Assembly (NCBI GenBank): GCA_001692895.1
Contig: KV748179.1
Location: 62,001-126,000, forward strand
Direction of reading: 5' to 3'
DNA: 64,000 bases
From: Cenococcum geophilum 1.58
Taxonomy: Eukaryota; Ascomycota; Dothideomycetes; Gloniales; Gloniaceae
Shown: positions 1 to 11,559 of the stretch, piece by piece
How the letters are laid out: the number at the start of each line of letters is the position of its first letter
Numbering within the stretch: position 1 is the first letter of the stretch
Made by a program: the position numbers and the translations under genes
Notes under the pieces: model-generated
Told to the model about the DNA's origin: nothing
Seen by the model: the letters and a program-made list of their open reading frames with translations, nothing else
Database searches by the model: none

Positions 1-360
1 CCTCTTAGAGGGTCGGCGCCATATCGTTTGGTGTTGATGTCATAATTACTTTTACACACGACGTTGGGGTGCGGCGTTGAGTTGTAAAAAACGTTACTAT
101 GGTTTAGTGTGTGCACACCGTCCAAAACCCCAATTGGCCAAAAGCTACCTGTTCCTACTGAATATTTACCTTTAATAGACAGAAAATTGTTGCGCGGCAA
201 GACCTAGAGCCGTTGGAGCCTCTTGACAGCCTTGCTCCGGCCCACATTCTGACGGGATTGTCCGGGGGCTCCGGGGGTAACCATATAAATCCTATCAGAA
301 TCCTACGACGATCTCGGTAGCACGAGCAGGCTCTCAGCCCCCTGCTAGGGGCTGACCAAG
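1..360. other. Short unmutated stretch, no gene recognised
   Basis: This stretch has near-balanced base composition and intact CpG dinucleotides, unlike the TA-rich DNA that follows from about 361. No open frame of useful length and no RNA gene was recognised. It could be the edge of a single-copy region continuing to the left of the window, or a young repeat not yet mutated. Confidence 0.4.
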
Positions 361-959
361 CTTTTAATTTTATAAGATAATTTTAATTAAAACTCTACTT
401 ATTTATACTTTAAAAAATTCCTAAAAAAATTGAAGCAAAATCTAAAGCTATAGTTTACTATAGAGGTAAACTTGGTAAGTTTTAGCAAAATTCTAGAAAG
501 CGTGCACAAATTAAGGCCCTCGTCAAATAGCCTATATCAGCACAGCGTATTGGTCCTTCCTATTCTATAATAAGGTTTACATTCCATTCAATGCTTACAT
601 CCAGCTTATCCCTTTGTCTGGCAGAGGAGACTTTTCGTATTGGGTTAGCATCGTATTGACCACTCAGCTAAGCGCCCGCTGAGTCGTTCAGCTGCACGTG
701 ACCCTAATACCCCACGTCGATATTTGGCGAATATCTACGTCGCCACCTACGGCCAAGCTGTGAATATACTCGAATCTCTCACAACACCCCCCCCCCCCCC
801 CCGGGGGACTAAGCCGCTGATATGCCTATGTATTTTCTCTATGCGGAATAGTTATTTATCCGCTCGCTAAGTGGCCGGTTTTAGTAGATATACTTTCTCT
901 ACCTCTTCTTCCCTATTTACGTCTAAGTATATATAAACAAAAATAGAAACCTCCCCTGG
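361..959. other. Mixed spacer with a 16-base poly-C tract
   Basis: TA-rich from 361 to about 520, then more balanced from about 520 to 780. A run of 16 C followed by GGGGG lies at about 787-806, and a small palindrome around GATATTTGGCGAATATC near 720. No gene or element was recognised. The homopolymer length may be a sequencing or assembly approximation. Confidence 0.5.
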
Positions 960-3100
960 CGCCGCTTCTACGATACTAGTAGCGTTCTGTTTTAAAAATG
1001 GCGCTAATTAGTTATATAGAGATTAATATTATTAATATATACTAACGCGTAGAGTATTCTCGCCTTTATATATATTAAGAGGCCAAAAATATATCTTTAG
1101 TATATAAGCTAAAATAAAAGAACTTAAGGTAGGCAGATACTTTAAGGAGTAGTATACTAATAGCTAACGTACGCCTCTATTAGGGCACCTTTTTAAGCCT
1201 TTTATAGATATTAATATTAATATAATAATAATACTATTACAGAGGACAAACTATATCTTTTTTATTATTAAAAAGGTTATAGGCCGACTATTATAGCGCT
1301 TAGTTCAAGGCTACCTTATAGTTATAATATATCTGTACTAAGTATAAAAGGCTATATATAAATAGCTACTAGTCTCTATAGGAAGATAACGTTAAGAAAT
1401 ACTTAAAAGTTCTATAGTGGAGAGACATGCAGTGTAATAAGAAATGGCTTATAAATAAAAGTAGAGATACGCTATTTAATAGGCATATAAAGGATAAGTT
1501 TAAAAGCGTCTACTATAAGCTATAGTCCTACGGACGCTTTTATAAAAGTACTACTTCTATACGTTTATAGATATTTTACTAGGCTACTATATACTTATCC
1601 GCGGCGGCAACAGGCGCTTTACTAAGATTTTAGACCTACTTACTTTTAAATTTAGAGACGAAAGCCCTACACACTATATGCCTCTTATATTTACTATATA
1701 TATTAGTAAGTAGAACTAATATAGCCGCTTTAAACTATTGGGGTTTTATATAATAAAAAGCTGCTATATAATAGCAAAGCCCTCTATATAGGAAAAGATA
1801 ACTAATAAGTATATATACTCACTTTACAAGGTAGAGGGTAGTATAGTAAAAGATAGAGCTAAAGGCTCTATAAATATAAAGGGGATGCTAAAGTACTTTA
1901 ACCGAATTAAATTAAAGATCGTTCTGTACTACTACACTGCCCATTTATATATTTAGTAGGCCAGCTTTCTATTTTCTATACTATTAGGATATAAATAATA
2001 AGGCATTTCTAGACTTTAGTAGGCAATTAGTATAGTGTAATATATACCTAATTAAAAGTAATTCTAAGAGCTACGAGGCAGCCTTTTTATATAACTTATA
2101 GTAAGAGTAGATTACTAAGGCGTTTTAATATATTTATATCTTCTTATAAAAGATAACTTATATTAAATAAAGCATTAACGCTAAGATAGTAAAGCTAAAA
2201 TGGATTAGTAAGGACTAGATTAAGACCGCTAATAGGTAAAAATAGTTAACTACTACTTAAATATATTACCGCAGGAGTTTATATAGATAATAGCTAGCTA
2301 TATACCGTAGATAAGCTACTTTAAAATTTATAAAGTAAGCGTCCCCCTCCCTAACGCACTACTATTAATAATCTAGTCGGAGCTAGATACCTAAAAGGAC
2401 CGATTTGGCTCTTAAGCTAGTTAGATTAATGGCCTTACGACTATAGGCGTTATAAACCTCCTATTTTACCTCTAGGAGAGTATCTTATAGGAGTTAATAG
2501 TCCTCTATTAAATATTTCTAAATAACTCTATATAGAATTACTTAGCCTTTTAGTACAAAGCCTATCTATAATAGGAGGAAGAAGGTCTTAATTAGCTATT
2601 AATACCCTATTAGGCTATATTAGTAATTATAAACTGTTTAAAAGCTATAGATGCTTAGAATAACTAAAGAGTACACAAGCTATAAATGTTGTTTAATTAT
2701 ATAGCTAAGTCCTAATAGGCGTGGTTTTTATAGCGTTAATTACTTAGGTCTAATAGCTTTACTTTTTAGCTTAAATTCCATTTCGTATTAGTTTAGTATT
2801 AGGGTAACCTATATATTTACGTCTAATAGCACGCCTCTTAATGGTATACCTAGTATATCCCCGCCTAAGTAAACACTATAGCTTCCCCTTTGTCTTCCTC
2901 TCTTTTTCTCCCTATTACTTTGCCGCCGCTACTATAGCTATGGTAAAAGCCTAAATTTAAGCTCGAGCTTAGCTCCTAGCTTAAGTAGCTGCCTATATAT
3001 TGTATATACCGCGTAGTAAAGACTATAAAGGCTCTATAGCGCGAGTAGACTATTAGATAAAAAAGTAAGCCATCTATTAACAAGCTAGATTCTAAATAAG
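960..3100 (+). mobile_element. Decayed Crypton-type tyrosine-recombinase transposon
   Basis: Plus-strand frames through this TA-rich block follow the large fungal family carrying the Ndc10 domain-2-like and GCR1_C domains (Crypton-type tyrosine recombinases). The clearest landmark is RGGNRRFTKILDL from 1,600, matching the family's 'LxRGGNRR..E..DLFTFEF' segment. It is followed by a PLIFT box near 1,680 and by a segment near 2,200-2,240 matching the family's 'GVSEDQIRRAGRW' box. The C-terminal helical region can be followed to about 2,650. Many in-frame stops, nearly all TAG or TAA at positions where the family has Q, W or R, fit RIP of CAG, TGG and CGA codons. Cryptons lack terminal repeats, so ends are approximate. 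It is surely non-functional. The family match is from memory, but the co-linearity over about 300 residues is strong. Confidence 0.72.
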
Positions 3101-3175
3101 ATAGCTAATAAAGGGCTGCCCACTAAAATAAGCTCTAATAGTACTCGCTAAAACTTCAGATTATTAAGTAGATTA

Positions 3176-3560
3176 TGTCACGGAGTGAGTATAAGTGACG
3201 ATAATATATAGCAAGGTAGATATTATTAAGCTATATACATAAACTATATAAGGAGGTTAAGACGTTACGTAAGGAAAGAAGGTAGGAAAACGGGAAGAAA
3301 GGGTACATATTGTTAACTTGGTTGCTTAGTTAATACGTACATAGAGCAGAATAGGATTCTGGTAGTAGTCCTGGCAGAGCTTGGCAGAATTTAGTAGAAC
3401 TTGGCGGAATGTGGCAGAATGTGGCAGATTGCCGTCAGGTTGCCGCAGATTGCTATTAGATTGCCATCTCGTGGTCGGTCTCTAATTACTAAGTCGGTGG
3501 AAACAGGTGGACGTGTGTAAGGTGTCGTAGGGGTGTCCTGTAATGGGTTAGGTACGCCGC
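3176..3560. repeat. Diverged LTR-like fragment with TGGCAGAA motifs
   Basis: The stretch opens with TGTCACGG, a plausible LTR start. From about 3,370 to 3,460 it carries repeated TGGCAGAA and GATTGCC motifs, in the same order as the start of the Gypsy LTRs at 48,453 and 59,656. It is less TA-rich than its surroundings. No closing ...CA end or target duplication could be fixed, so it is called a related fragment rather than a defined LTR. Confidence 0.4.
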
Positions 3561-3857
3561 CTAAGTCTAAAGGTTTAATAAAAAAACAATTATATAGTAG
3601 GTAAACCTACTATAAAATAAGATAGATTACTCTTTAGATTAGCTCTATAAGTGGCTTTAAGCGAGTGAAAAGACTTAAAGCTTATAGAAATCTACTTTTT
3701 CTTATACTTTTAAGTATATATATATATCTCTCTATAATTTTAAACTTAGAGCTAGCTCTATATATTATAATTATTAAGTACTATAAATAGGAGCTCTAGC
3801 TAGTTACAATGATATAGTAAAAAATTAACGTAGATATAGGATAATATCTATATGCCG
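3561..3857. other. TA-rich spacer, nothing recognised
   Basis: TA-rich sequence between the LTR-like fragment and the Gypsy insertion. No frame or repeat was recognised. It is the left target side of the insertion that follows and ends in the CTAAG target copy (3,858-3,862). Confidence 0.5.
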
Positions 3858-3862
3858 CTAAG

Positions 3863-4087
3863 TGTTAGCGACTTAGTTAATCGAGGCACGAGCACGACAA
3901 GAGAGACGCGTAAGCCTGTATAATTGGTAGTCTATAAACGAGGATCTAAAGCTAGAGAAAGGAAAGGAGAAGAAGAGCAGCGCCGGTTGAAGTAGGGTTC
4001 TTTTATACGGTCCTCTAGTCACGTGACCTCAAAGTTCTGCCAAGTTCTACCAGTCAAGTTCTGCCAAGTTCTGCCAGTGCCGTAACA
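3863..4087 (-). repeat. 3' LTR of the 3.9-9.8 kb Gypsy
   Basis: On the plus strand it begins TGTTAGCGAC and ends GCCGTAACA, with TGTTA/TAACA inverted tips. It differs from its partner at about nine positions, all transitions. Confidence 0.93.
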
Positions 4088-7000
4088 TTACCCCCCCCTC
4101 CGCAAAAGCCTGCCCTTAGGCTTTGTATGTCTGTATTATGCCCGTAGGGCGTTCCTATCTTTATGCTCTTCCGGTAGCTTATTATCTTCATTATACTAGT
4201 ATTCCATCTATTCGTCTAGGTACTTTAGCGGTCCTGGTTTATTAGGGTAACGGCTATGGAATTCTTAAAGCTTATAGGGGCTGCTAATAAAGTTCTATGT
4301 AGGGTACTAGGTAAGATCTGGGTCATAGCCTTTCTAACTAACGCGGTACTTTAGCGTTTTCCTTACTAGCTTATAGGCTAGTATCTCTTTAATTTCCCAT
4401 TCGTTATCGCCACTAACTTAAATCAGCAGGGGGGGTTCATTCTTTTGTCTAGGTAATAGGTTATTCGCAGCCTTCCGTAGCTTATTTGGCGAGAAGATAG
4501 GGTAAACCTTAATTGAATCTGGGAGCTCTACTTTATATAAATTACCTATTTTCTTAAGGACCTTATACGGTCCTGCCATCTAATAATTAAGCTTACGGCT
4601 AGGCCGTTCCGTCTTCTAGTTCTTTGTTATAACCCAAACCATATCACCTACGGTAAAGTCGGGCTCGCGCCTATGCTTATTTGCCTGCTATTTTATTAAT
4701 TTCTAGGCCTTTTCTAGGTTTATACGGGCTACCGTCTAGGCTTCCTCTAAACGCTTAGCGTACTGCTAGGCTTCCTTATAAGACAGTTTCTCGCGTACAG
4801 TCTGTGGTCCTTCTGGCCTATCCCAGTCAAAGCTTATTTGGGGTAGATACCCTATTTCTAGTTAGATAGGTGCAAATCCCATAAAGTTATAGGGTAGGGT
4901 CGCCTGGGCGTAGTCCATTAGAGGTAGTAGTTTGCCCCAGTTATCTTAGAAGTAGTTAATAAAGGGCCGGAGTCTCTGGTCTAAGTATTAATTTATAATC
5001 TCTGTTTAACTATTTATCTAGGGGTAGTACGCTATAGAAAGCTTTAGCCTAATTCCTAAGATCTGGGTAAACTCGTTCTAAAAAGCCGATATAAACTGCG
5101 GTCCGCGGTTTAATATAATAGTGTCTAGTAGTCCGTAAATTTAGTAGACGTAATAGATATATAGTCAGGCCGCCTCTTTAGCGTTGATATTTTTATAATA
5201 GGGGATTAAGAACGGGCGCTTGCTAAAGCGGTTAACTAGGATTATAACTATATCATATTTATCGCGGTCTATAGGCAGCTCGTGAAAGTCTATAGAGATA
5301 TGCTACTAGGGGCGTTCTGGTATTGGGAGTGGCTTTAATAGTCCTAGGGTCTTATCTCGCGGAATTGTAGACCTACGGCAGTTGTTATAGTTCCGTATAT
5401 AGCGGTTAATATCCATAACCATTCCGGGCTAGTAATATTGGTCACCAATAATTTTACGGGTCTTATTCTTTTTAGGGTAGGCCGTAGAAACCTGGGTATG
5501 TGCTTTAGTAATAAGCTGAGTCCGTAAGTTCTGTTCCTTTACTACTACTAGCCGTTCCTAATGCTTAAGTAATCCGTTTTTAAGGGACTATAGGCTGGTA
5601 ACGTTCTTTGCCTTTTTACGGTACTCCTATAGAGAAGGGGCTGTATAGTTTATCTATAGCAATTTGTTAATTAAGTCAAGTCCTAAAGGGTTAATAGGAT
5701 ACATCTCGGCGCCTAAGAAGTCTATACCCAGTTCTGCCTATATCCGGGGGTTAAGGTGCTTTGGTCGTAGTAGTATCTAGGTCCGTAATGAGATCTTCAC
5801 AGCCGTCTGGTTACCTAGGTCTTATTCGCGCCTTATAAGAGCATCCGCACGGTTTATAGCGCCTAGTTTATATATAATTAAGAAGTGAAACTAAAATAGG
5901 ATATCCGCCTAGCGTGCCTGCCGGGCCGTAAGGGCCTTAGTTATTATAAAGTATTCTAGGGCCTTATAATCCGAAACTACCTTAATAGACTTAGGGGTCC
6001 CTTTTAGCTATACACGCTAGTGCTAAAAGCTAGAGATAATAGCCAGTATTTCTTTATCATGGATATAGTAGTTTAGTTCGGTATCTATTATAGTCTTCGA
6101 ATAGTATATAATAGGGTGCTATTCTCCGTCCGGTTACTTCTGGGAAAAAACACCAGCTATTGCGCCGTCTAAGGCATTAGTTTCTAACATTAAGGGCCGT
6201 TCTAGGTCAAAATGGGCAAGTAGGGGAGCCGATACCAGTCGTTTTTTAAGCTTAGTAAAGGCCTGCATATATATAGCGTTAAAGTGGAAGGGCTAGTCTT
6301 TCCTAGTAAGGCGGTTAAGAGGCCAGGCAATTCTGCTATAATTCTTAATAAAGCGTCAATAAAAGTTACAGAAACCTAAAAATAATTATACCCCTTTTAC
6401 GGTCCGTGGGGGTGTCCACTAGTCAATTACGGCCGTTTTTTCTAGGTTGGCCTTAATTCCGTTTATACTAATAATAAAACCTAGGTACTTTATACGCTTA
6501 ACACTAAATTCTAACTTCTTAATGTTGGCCTGAAGGCCAGCTTCCTGGAGCCGTTATAGGACTTTATGGACATGCTCCTAATGCTCCAATTTATTCTTAG
6601 AGTAGATTATAATATTATCTAGGTAGGCTATATAGAAGTTATTAAGGTAGTTAAATAGTATGTCATTTATATACCGCTAATATATAGCCAGTCCGTTAGT
6701 CAGCCTAAAAGGAAGCACTTTATATTTATATGTTTCGTAACGGGTCTAAAATATAATAAGATTCTCTAATCTAGGGTTTATTTTAATCCGGTAAAAAGCC
6801 TAACGGATATTAAGCTTTATAAAGATCTTAGCTCTACTTATTTGGGCTAGAGTCTTGTTAAGTAAGGGCAGTGGATAGCGGTCCTTACGGGTTATATTAT
6901 TAAGTTTATGGTAGTCAATACAGAAACAAAGTCCTCTATTTAGCTTCTTGGTAAAGAGAATAGGTAAGTTAAAAGGGGCTTAGCTAGGCTTAATAAAGCC

Positions 7001-9553
7001 CTTATCTAAGTTATTAATAAGGTACTACTTTATAGCCTATAATTTGGCAGTAAACTGCTGACGGAGGGGGCTATAGCCAAGGGTGTCCTCCTTATCTGGC
7101 TCGATCTCAATCTTATAGTCATATAGTTGGTAAGGCGGAAGCATATTAGATACTACCTTAGAGAATACATCCTTAAATTTCTAGTATTAATGAGGCAGTT
7201 TCTGTTCGACTAGCTCCTTATCTATAAGCTCGCTTTCCTATCCATTAAGCTCGCTTTCCTTTTCCTTAATTATTTGATTAATTTTATATAAGCTGGTAGT
7301 AAAGGTAACAGTATTAGGTTAGACTAAGTTCTAATAGAATCCTACGGCGCTAATACAGCAGATATTAACTGGGGGAAGGTCTATAGGTTTCTTTACGGAC
7401 TTTTATCAGGCCGTATTTTACGGTATAGAGTTTATAATCTTCCTTAGCTTACGTTCCATTTTCCGTAAGTTATCCTTCTAATCTATTAGTTTAGTATATC
7501 ATCTAATATTCCTAGCTATCCTTTATGGCTTTATAGGGCCTAAGTTCTCCCTAGGGGACTTAGGTAGATCACTACTGACTTCCTAAGTCTCTTATGCGGG
7601 TGGCGTAATATAGGTAACCTAGGGGCGGCGTAGTATACAGATCCTTTACAGATTAAGCTGTACATCCTTCTTAAAAGCCTAGTCCCTATGCATTGCATTA
7701 GCCTAGTAAACGGGGTTTATCTGCGGCCGTATAAGGTTTTCTATTATAATACTAATTTCTCTTATAAAGGAAGGCGTTAGGGGCATAGTTTTAGGCCAGA
7801 GAAGCTATCTATTCCGTATATTAAGCTATAAGCCTAAATAGGCTAGCTATTTTCTTCTTAAGATTATATTATGGCTTCTAAGGTCTATAATTAGAAAGGG
7901 GATGTTATACTGCCTTCGTCCGTCAATATGGAGGTAGATCTATAAGATAGTTATAATAGGTGGCCCTATCCGTCCGTTATACCCGCGAATAGGAATAGGT
8001 TTAGGCAGTTCTTTAAGGGGTGCATTTAGAAATTTAGCCAGCTTTACAGTATACTAGGTGTCTATTAAGGCAAAGGCATTTACTCTAGAGTTAGCTAAAG
8101 CAGAGGTTAAAACTTAATATCTATTGCGGAATAAAGTATAAGGGATAGTGCAGCTTCTTTTACCAACTAGCCGACCTAGATTAATATGTGACATGTTGAT
8201 TCCTTTTAACCCTAAAAAGGAGTCTTCCTCTAAAGTTCCTCTTTTTCTAACTCCGTATTATCCTCCTGAATTAATAGGACCTTATTTATCTTCGCCGCTA
8301 TTAGGTAGTTCCTTATAAAGTGGTCTTTTTAGCTATATAAAAAGTAAGCTCCTTAATTACTAAAGGCTTATCTATAGGGGTTACTATAAGTAGGCTAAGT
8401 ATATACCGGGCCCGCGGCAGGACTAGCTGCATAACTAGCTGCTAGGTTGACAGTAGGCTAAACAGTTAGTGCCGTGGGAGTTGCGGTCCGTATAGGGGTA
8501 CTATTAGCTATTCTTATAGTGCTTATGGTCTGGTTTAAAGAGTTCCTGGCTTTGTACCGCTTAGTATATGCCTTAATTCAACGGAGGCCTTGGTTAATAG
8601 CCAGACAGTAGTCTATAAGTACCTTTAGCGTCTATACAGTAGTAAAAACTGGTAGTACGGCGCGCTGTAGGTCTAGGGTAAGTTTATTAAAGAGGTCTAG
8701 CAATAGGTCTTTATGGGGAATTTGGGCTTGGCTAGCTAGGTGCAGAAAGCGGGTTTAAAAGGTTAAAAAGGTCTCCGTTGTTTTTATATTCAGGCTTTTA
8801 TAATTAAGGCGGGCGTTCTATATCTTAAAGGGGTCCTTATAAACGGAAGACAAGTAGTTAATTATTTCTTCTTTAGAGACAAAGGGGTCTGTAAAGTCTG
8901 CGGCGTATTACGGACATAGATATATCTATGCGTCCCCACTAGTACAGCCGAAGATATAGGCCATTTTAGCTTAAGTAGTGGGGAAGTGGTCCGCATTAAC
9001 TTCGAGCTTGTTTTATAGTTAAAGCTTCTAATTGTTAAATGTAGGGTTAGTTCCGTCTGTAAGCAATAGGGGGTCCGCAACCTTTGCAGATCGTAATGAT
9101 GCGGTGCTTTAGGCTAGGGCTTTAAGGACCGTAGCAAGTCTGTCTAATGGGTCATCGCTAAAGGTAAGGGTGTCCCTAGTTTCCAGCAGTTCTCGTAGCC
9201 GTTTAATTTCGGTATTAGCTGCCGTAAGCTCCGCCTAGGGGGTTAAGACAGTTATTGTTTCTTTATCTAAGGTATTTAAGGGTCCTACAGCTACTTTACT
9301 AGCTACTGTGTTTCTTAGTATAGTAGTACGGGTGTTAGGTAATTCCGGGTAATTTCTTTAGGGGTTCTAGTCTGTGCGCGTCCGGTTCTTAGGGTTCTTT
9401 TTATATTCCTTTCGTGTTCTAGGGGTTCTGTCCTGTCCTTATGGTCCTGGTAATGTCCTTAGGGTCCTATTCTATGTCCTTATCCTTTTTATAGCCTTAT
9501 AGATATATTTAAGTTCCTTCTTAGGAAGAAAGGGTAAGATAAGCTTTAGATAA

Positions 9554-9778
9554 TGTTAGCGACTTAGTTAATTAAGGCACGAGCACGACAAGAGAGACGC
9601 GTAAGCCTGTATAATTGGTAGTCTATAAACAAGGATCTAAAGCTAAAGAAAGGAAAGGAGAAGAAGAGCAGCGCCGGTTAAAGTAGGGTTCTTTTATGCG
9701 GTCCTCTAGTCACGTAACCTTAAAGTTCTGCCAAGTTCTGCCAGTCAAGTTCTGCCAAGTTCTGCCAGTGCCGTAACA
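9554..9778 (-). repeat. 5' LTR of the 3.9-9.8 kb Gypsy
   Basis: Same length and tips as the partner at 3,863-4,087 and followed by the second CTAAG target copy. Confidence 0.93.
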
Positions 9779-9783
9779 CTAAG

Positions 9784-10570
9784 CGCATGGGCTGTCCGAC
9801 TGCAAATTGGTAACTTAGTGGCTGATTTAGCTATATAGGGTAAACCGTAGATATACTATTGCTATCCCTTAGCATAGTAAGGCCCTTAGACTTAGCAGTC
9901 TATATAGTAATAATAGAATTAAGGCTATATATATATATATATAGAATTTAACCATTAAATTGCCTACTATAATACCTTCCAATCGTGCCAGAATTGATGC
10001 AGATCTTATTAAACCTACTTAGTATAACATTCGGCTAAATCGGATAGCTAAAAAAACTCCGCCCTAAACGCTGGCCTTTACCTAAATCCGAACCTCTATA
10101 CATTGACAATTAGGATAACTATCACTTACCAACCCCCCTCCCCCTAGGCGGTATCGGTACTTATAATCCCTTTAAATTATAAGGAGCACTTACGAGCTTG
10201 GCAGCCAATATGCAAGTAGGAACTCTATACGTATTTTACTAAGCTACTTTATATCAAACAATTTAACTCTAAACATTAAGCTTATATATTAAGATACTAA
10301 TAAATTAAAAGCTTTATATTCCTAAGTACGGTTAGTAAATTTAACTAGTTTAATTAACTAATTCTTATTAATAAGCTAAGGGCCTTAATTACCATGCAAA
10401 GAGATAAGTAGTTAAATAGTTTAATTAGCGATTATTTAATATAGAGGATTAATTAAAGGCGGTAGAGGAAAACATAAAAGAGGCTAAGAAGGGCGCTATA
10501 GTAAAGGCTTAATTTAGCTTTAGAGTCTTAATATTAGAGGTATAAGGAAATAAAGGACCTAAAATAGTTA
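9784..10570. other. TA-rich block, no confident assignment
   Basis: Continuation of the target interrupted by the Gypsy element. A plus-strand frame at about 10,450-10,540 reads as a charged, possibly coiled-coil stretch (AVEENIKEAKKGAIVKA). It could be the C-terminal tail of a pogo-type transposase, but this is weak. No other gene or repeat was seen. Confidence 0.35.
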
Positions 10571-10720
10571 TATGACGGTGTTAGGGCACGTCGTCTACCG
10601 CATTCTAATATCGCTTACTACTAGCGCCTTGGCGCTACCTATATATTAGCCCCTAATAGCCTTTCTCTTCCTTTCTTCTTTTTTTTAGCTTAGTATCTTT
10701 ATATAATAGCAATTTACAAG
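10571..10720 (-). repeat. Inverted, shortened copy of the 11.1 kb LTR-like end
   Basis: The sequence from TATGACGGTGTTAGGGC through the CTTACTACTAGCGCCTTGG segment is a near match to the reverse complement of 11,235-11,400. The two copies thus face each other about 700 bp apart. The left copy is shorter. Together they could be two LTR ends in opposite orientation or long terminal inverted repeats. Confidence 0.6.
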
Positions 10721-11105
10721 TTTTAGTTTAAAGGTATTTATATAAGCTCTATTATACGTTACTTAGTTATTAATTACTATAGGCATAAAGAAAGTCTATA
10801 GGCCTTATATTTATATATTACTTATTTAATCTTTACTATAAGATTCTTTACCTCCTTTTATCTATATATCTAATAACTTAATAAGTTTTATAATCTTATT
10901 TCCTTATAAAGCTTTTAATAAAATAGTAAGTTTATATTTTATACTATTAAATTATAGATAATTGGGTTTTAGTAATAATATAGGTAGTTTTTTTATATTT
11001 AATATAATATCTTTATAACTAAGGCTAATACTAAATTATTATTACGTATATTTTAATAAGCTTAAATTATTAGGCGCTAAACTCGTTGTATTAAATTATA
11101 TATAT

Positions 11106-11400
11106 TGTTCTATATAGCGCATCTAGCAATTAAGCTAGATACTCACTTACCTTTTATAAGGTTATTTGGCTTGGGTAGTATTACGGCTTAAATAAATGCC
11201 TTTTAGGTAAAGCTTAAACAAATGCTATAATACGAAGATACTAAGCTAAGGAGAAGGAAAAGGGGTTGCCTAAACCGATATAAATAAATATATAGGCCAG
11301 TCGCCAAGGCGCTAGTAGTAAGTGAGCCAATTGTAGGGTTGGTAGAATATGGTAGTATTGCGGCGGAATTTGGCAGGTAACGCGCCCTAGCGCCGTCACA
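11106..11400 (+). repeat. Probable LTR, TGTTC...GTCACA
   Basis: Begins TGTTCTATATAGCGC and ends CGCCGTCACA. It is followed at once by GGTAGCGTAGAGC, which resembles a tRNA-type primer binding site, so it reads as a 5' LTR on the plus strand. About 50 bp of its start recur at 15,509. No target duplication was found and the expected polyprotein is not recognisable downstream. Confidence 0.5.
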
Positions 11401-11559
11401 GGTAGCGTAGAGCTTGTCGCCTTACGTTAATAAAGAAGACGTTTAGTTGTAAGAGTATATATTGGATTCCGCAACAGTCGCGAGCACTATATCTTTTTAG
11501 CCATTTGGCGACGTGGAGCAAGATATATTAAAATACTATTATACTTATTTAAGCCTATC

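Larger units (their letters stand above)
3863..9778 (-). mobile_element. Gypsy/Ty3 chromovirus, complete-looking but broken
   Basis: An LTR retrotransposon on the minus strand, bounded by two 225-bp LTRs (3,863-4,087 and 9,554-9,778) and a perfect 5-bp target duplication CTAAG (3,858-3,862 and 9,779-9,783). Read on the minus strand the parts come in Gypsy order. They are gag (about 9,500-8,400), zinc-knuckle region (about 8,350), protease (about 8,100-7,950), reverse transcriptase (about 7,000-6,550), RNase H (about 6,250-5,900), integrase (about 5,500-4,600) and a chromodomain-like tail (about 4,300-4,180). A purine tract lies next to the 3' LTR (near 4,090-4,100). It is a fossil with many dozens of breaks of RIP type. 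It belongs to the same family as the pair at 48.4-59.9 kb. Because RIP acts quickly, the changes do not serve as a clock. Confidence 0.9.
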
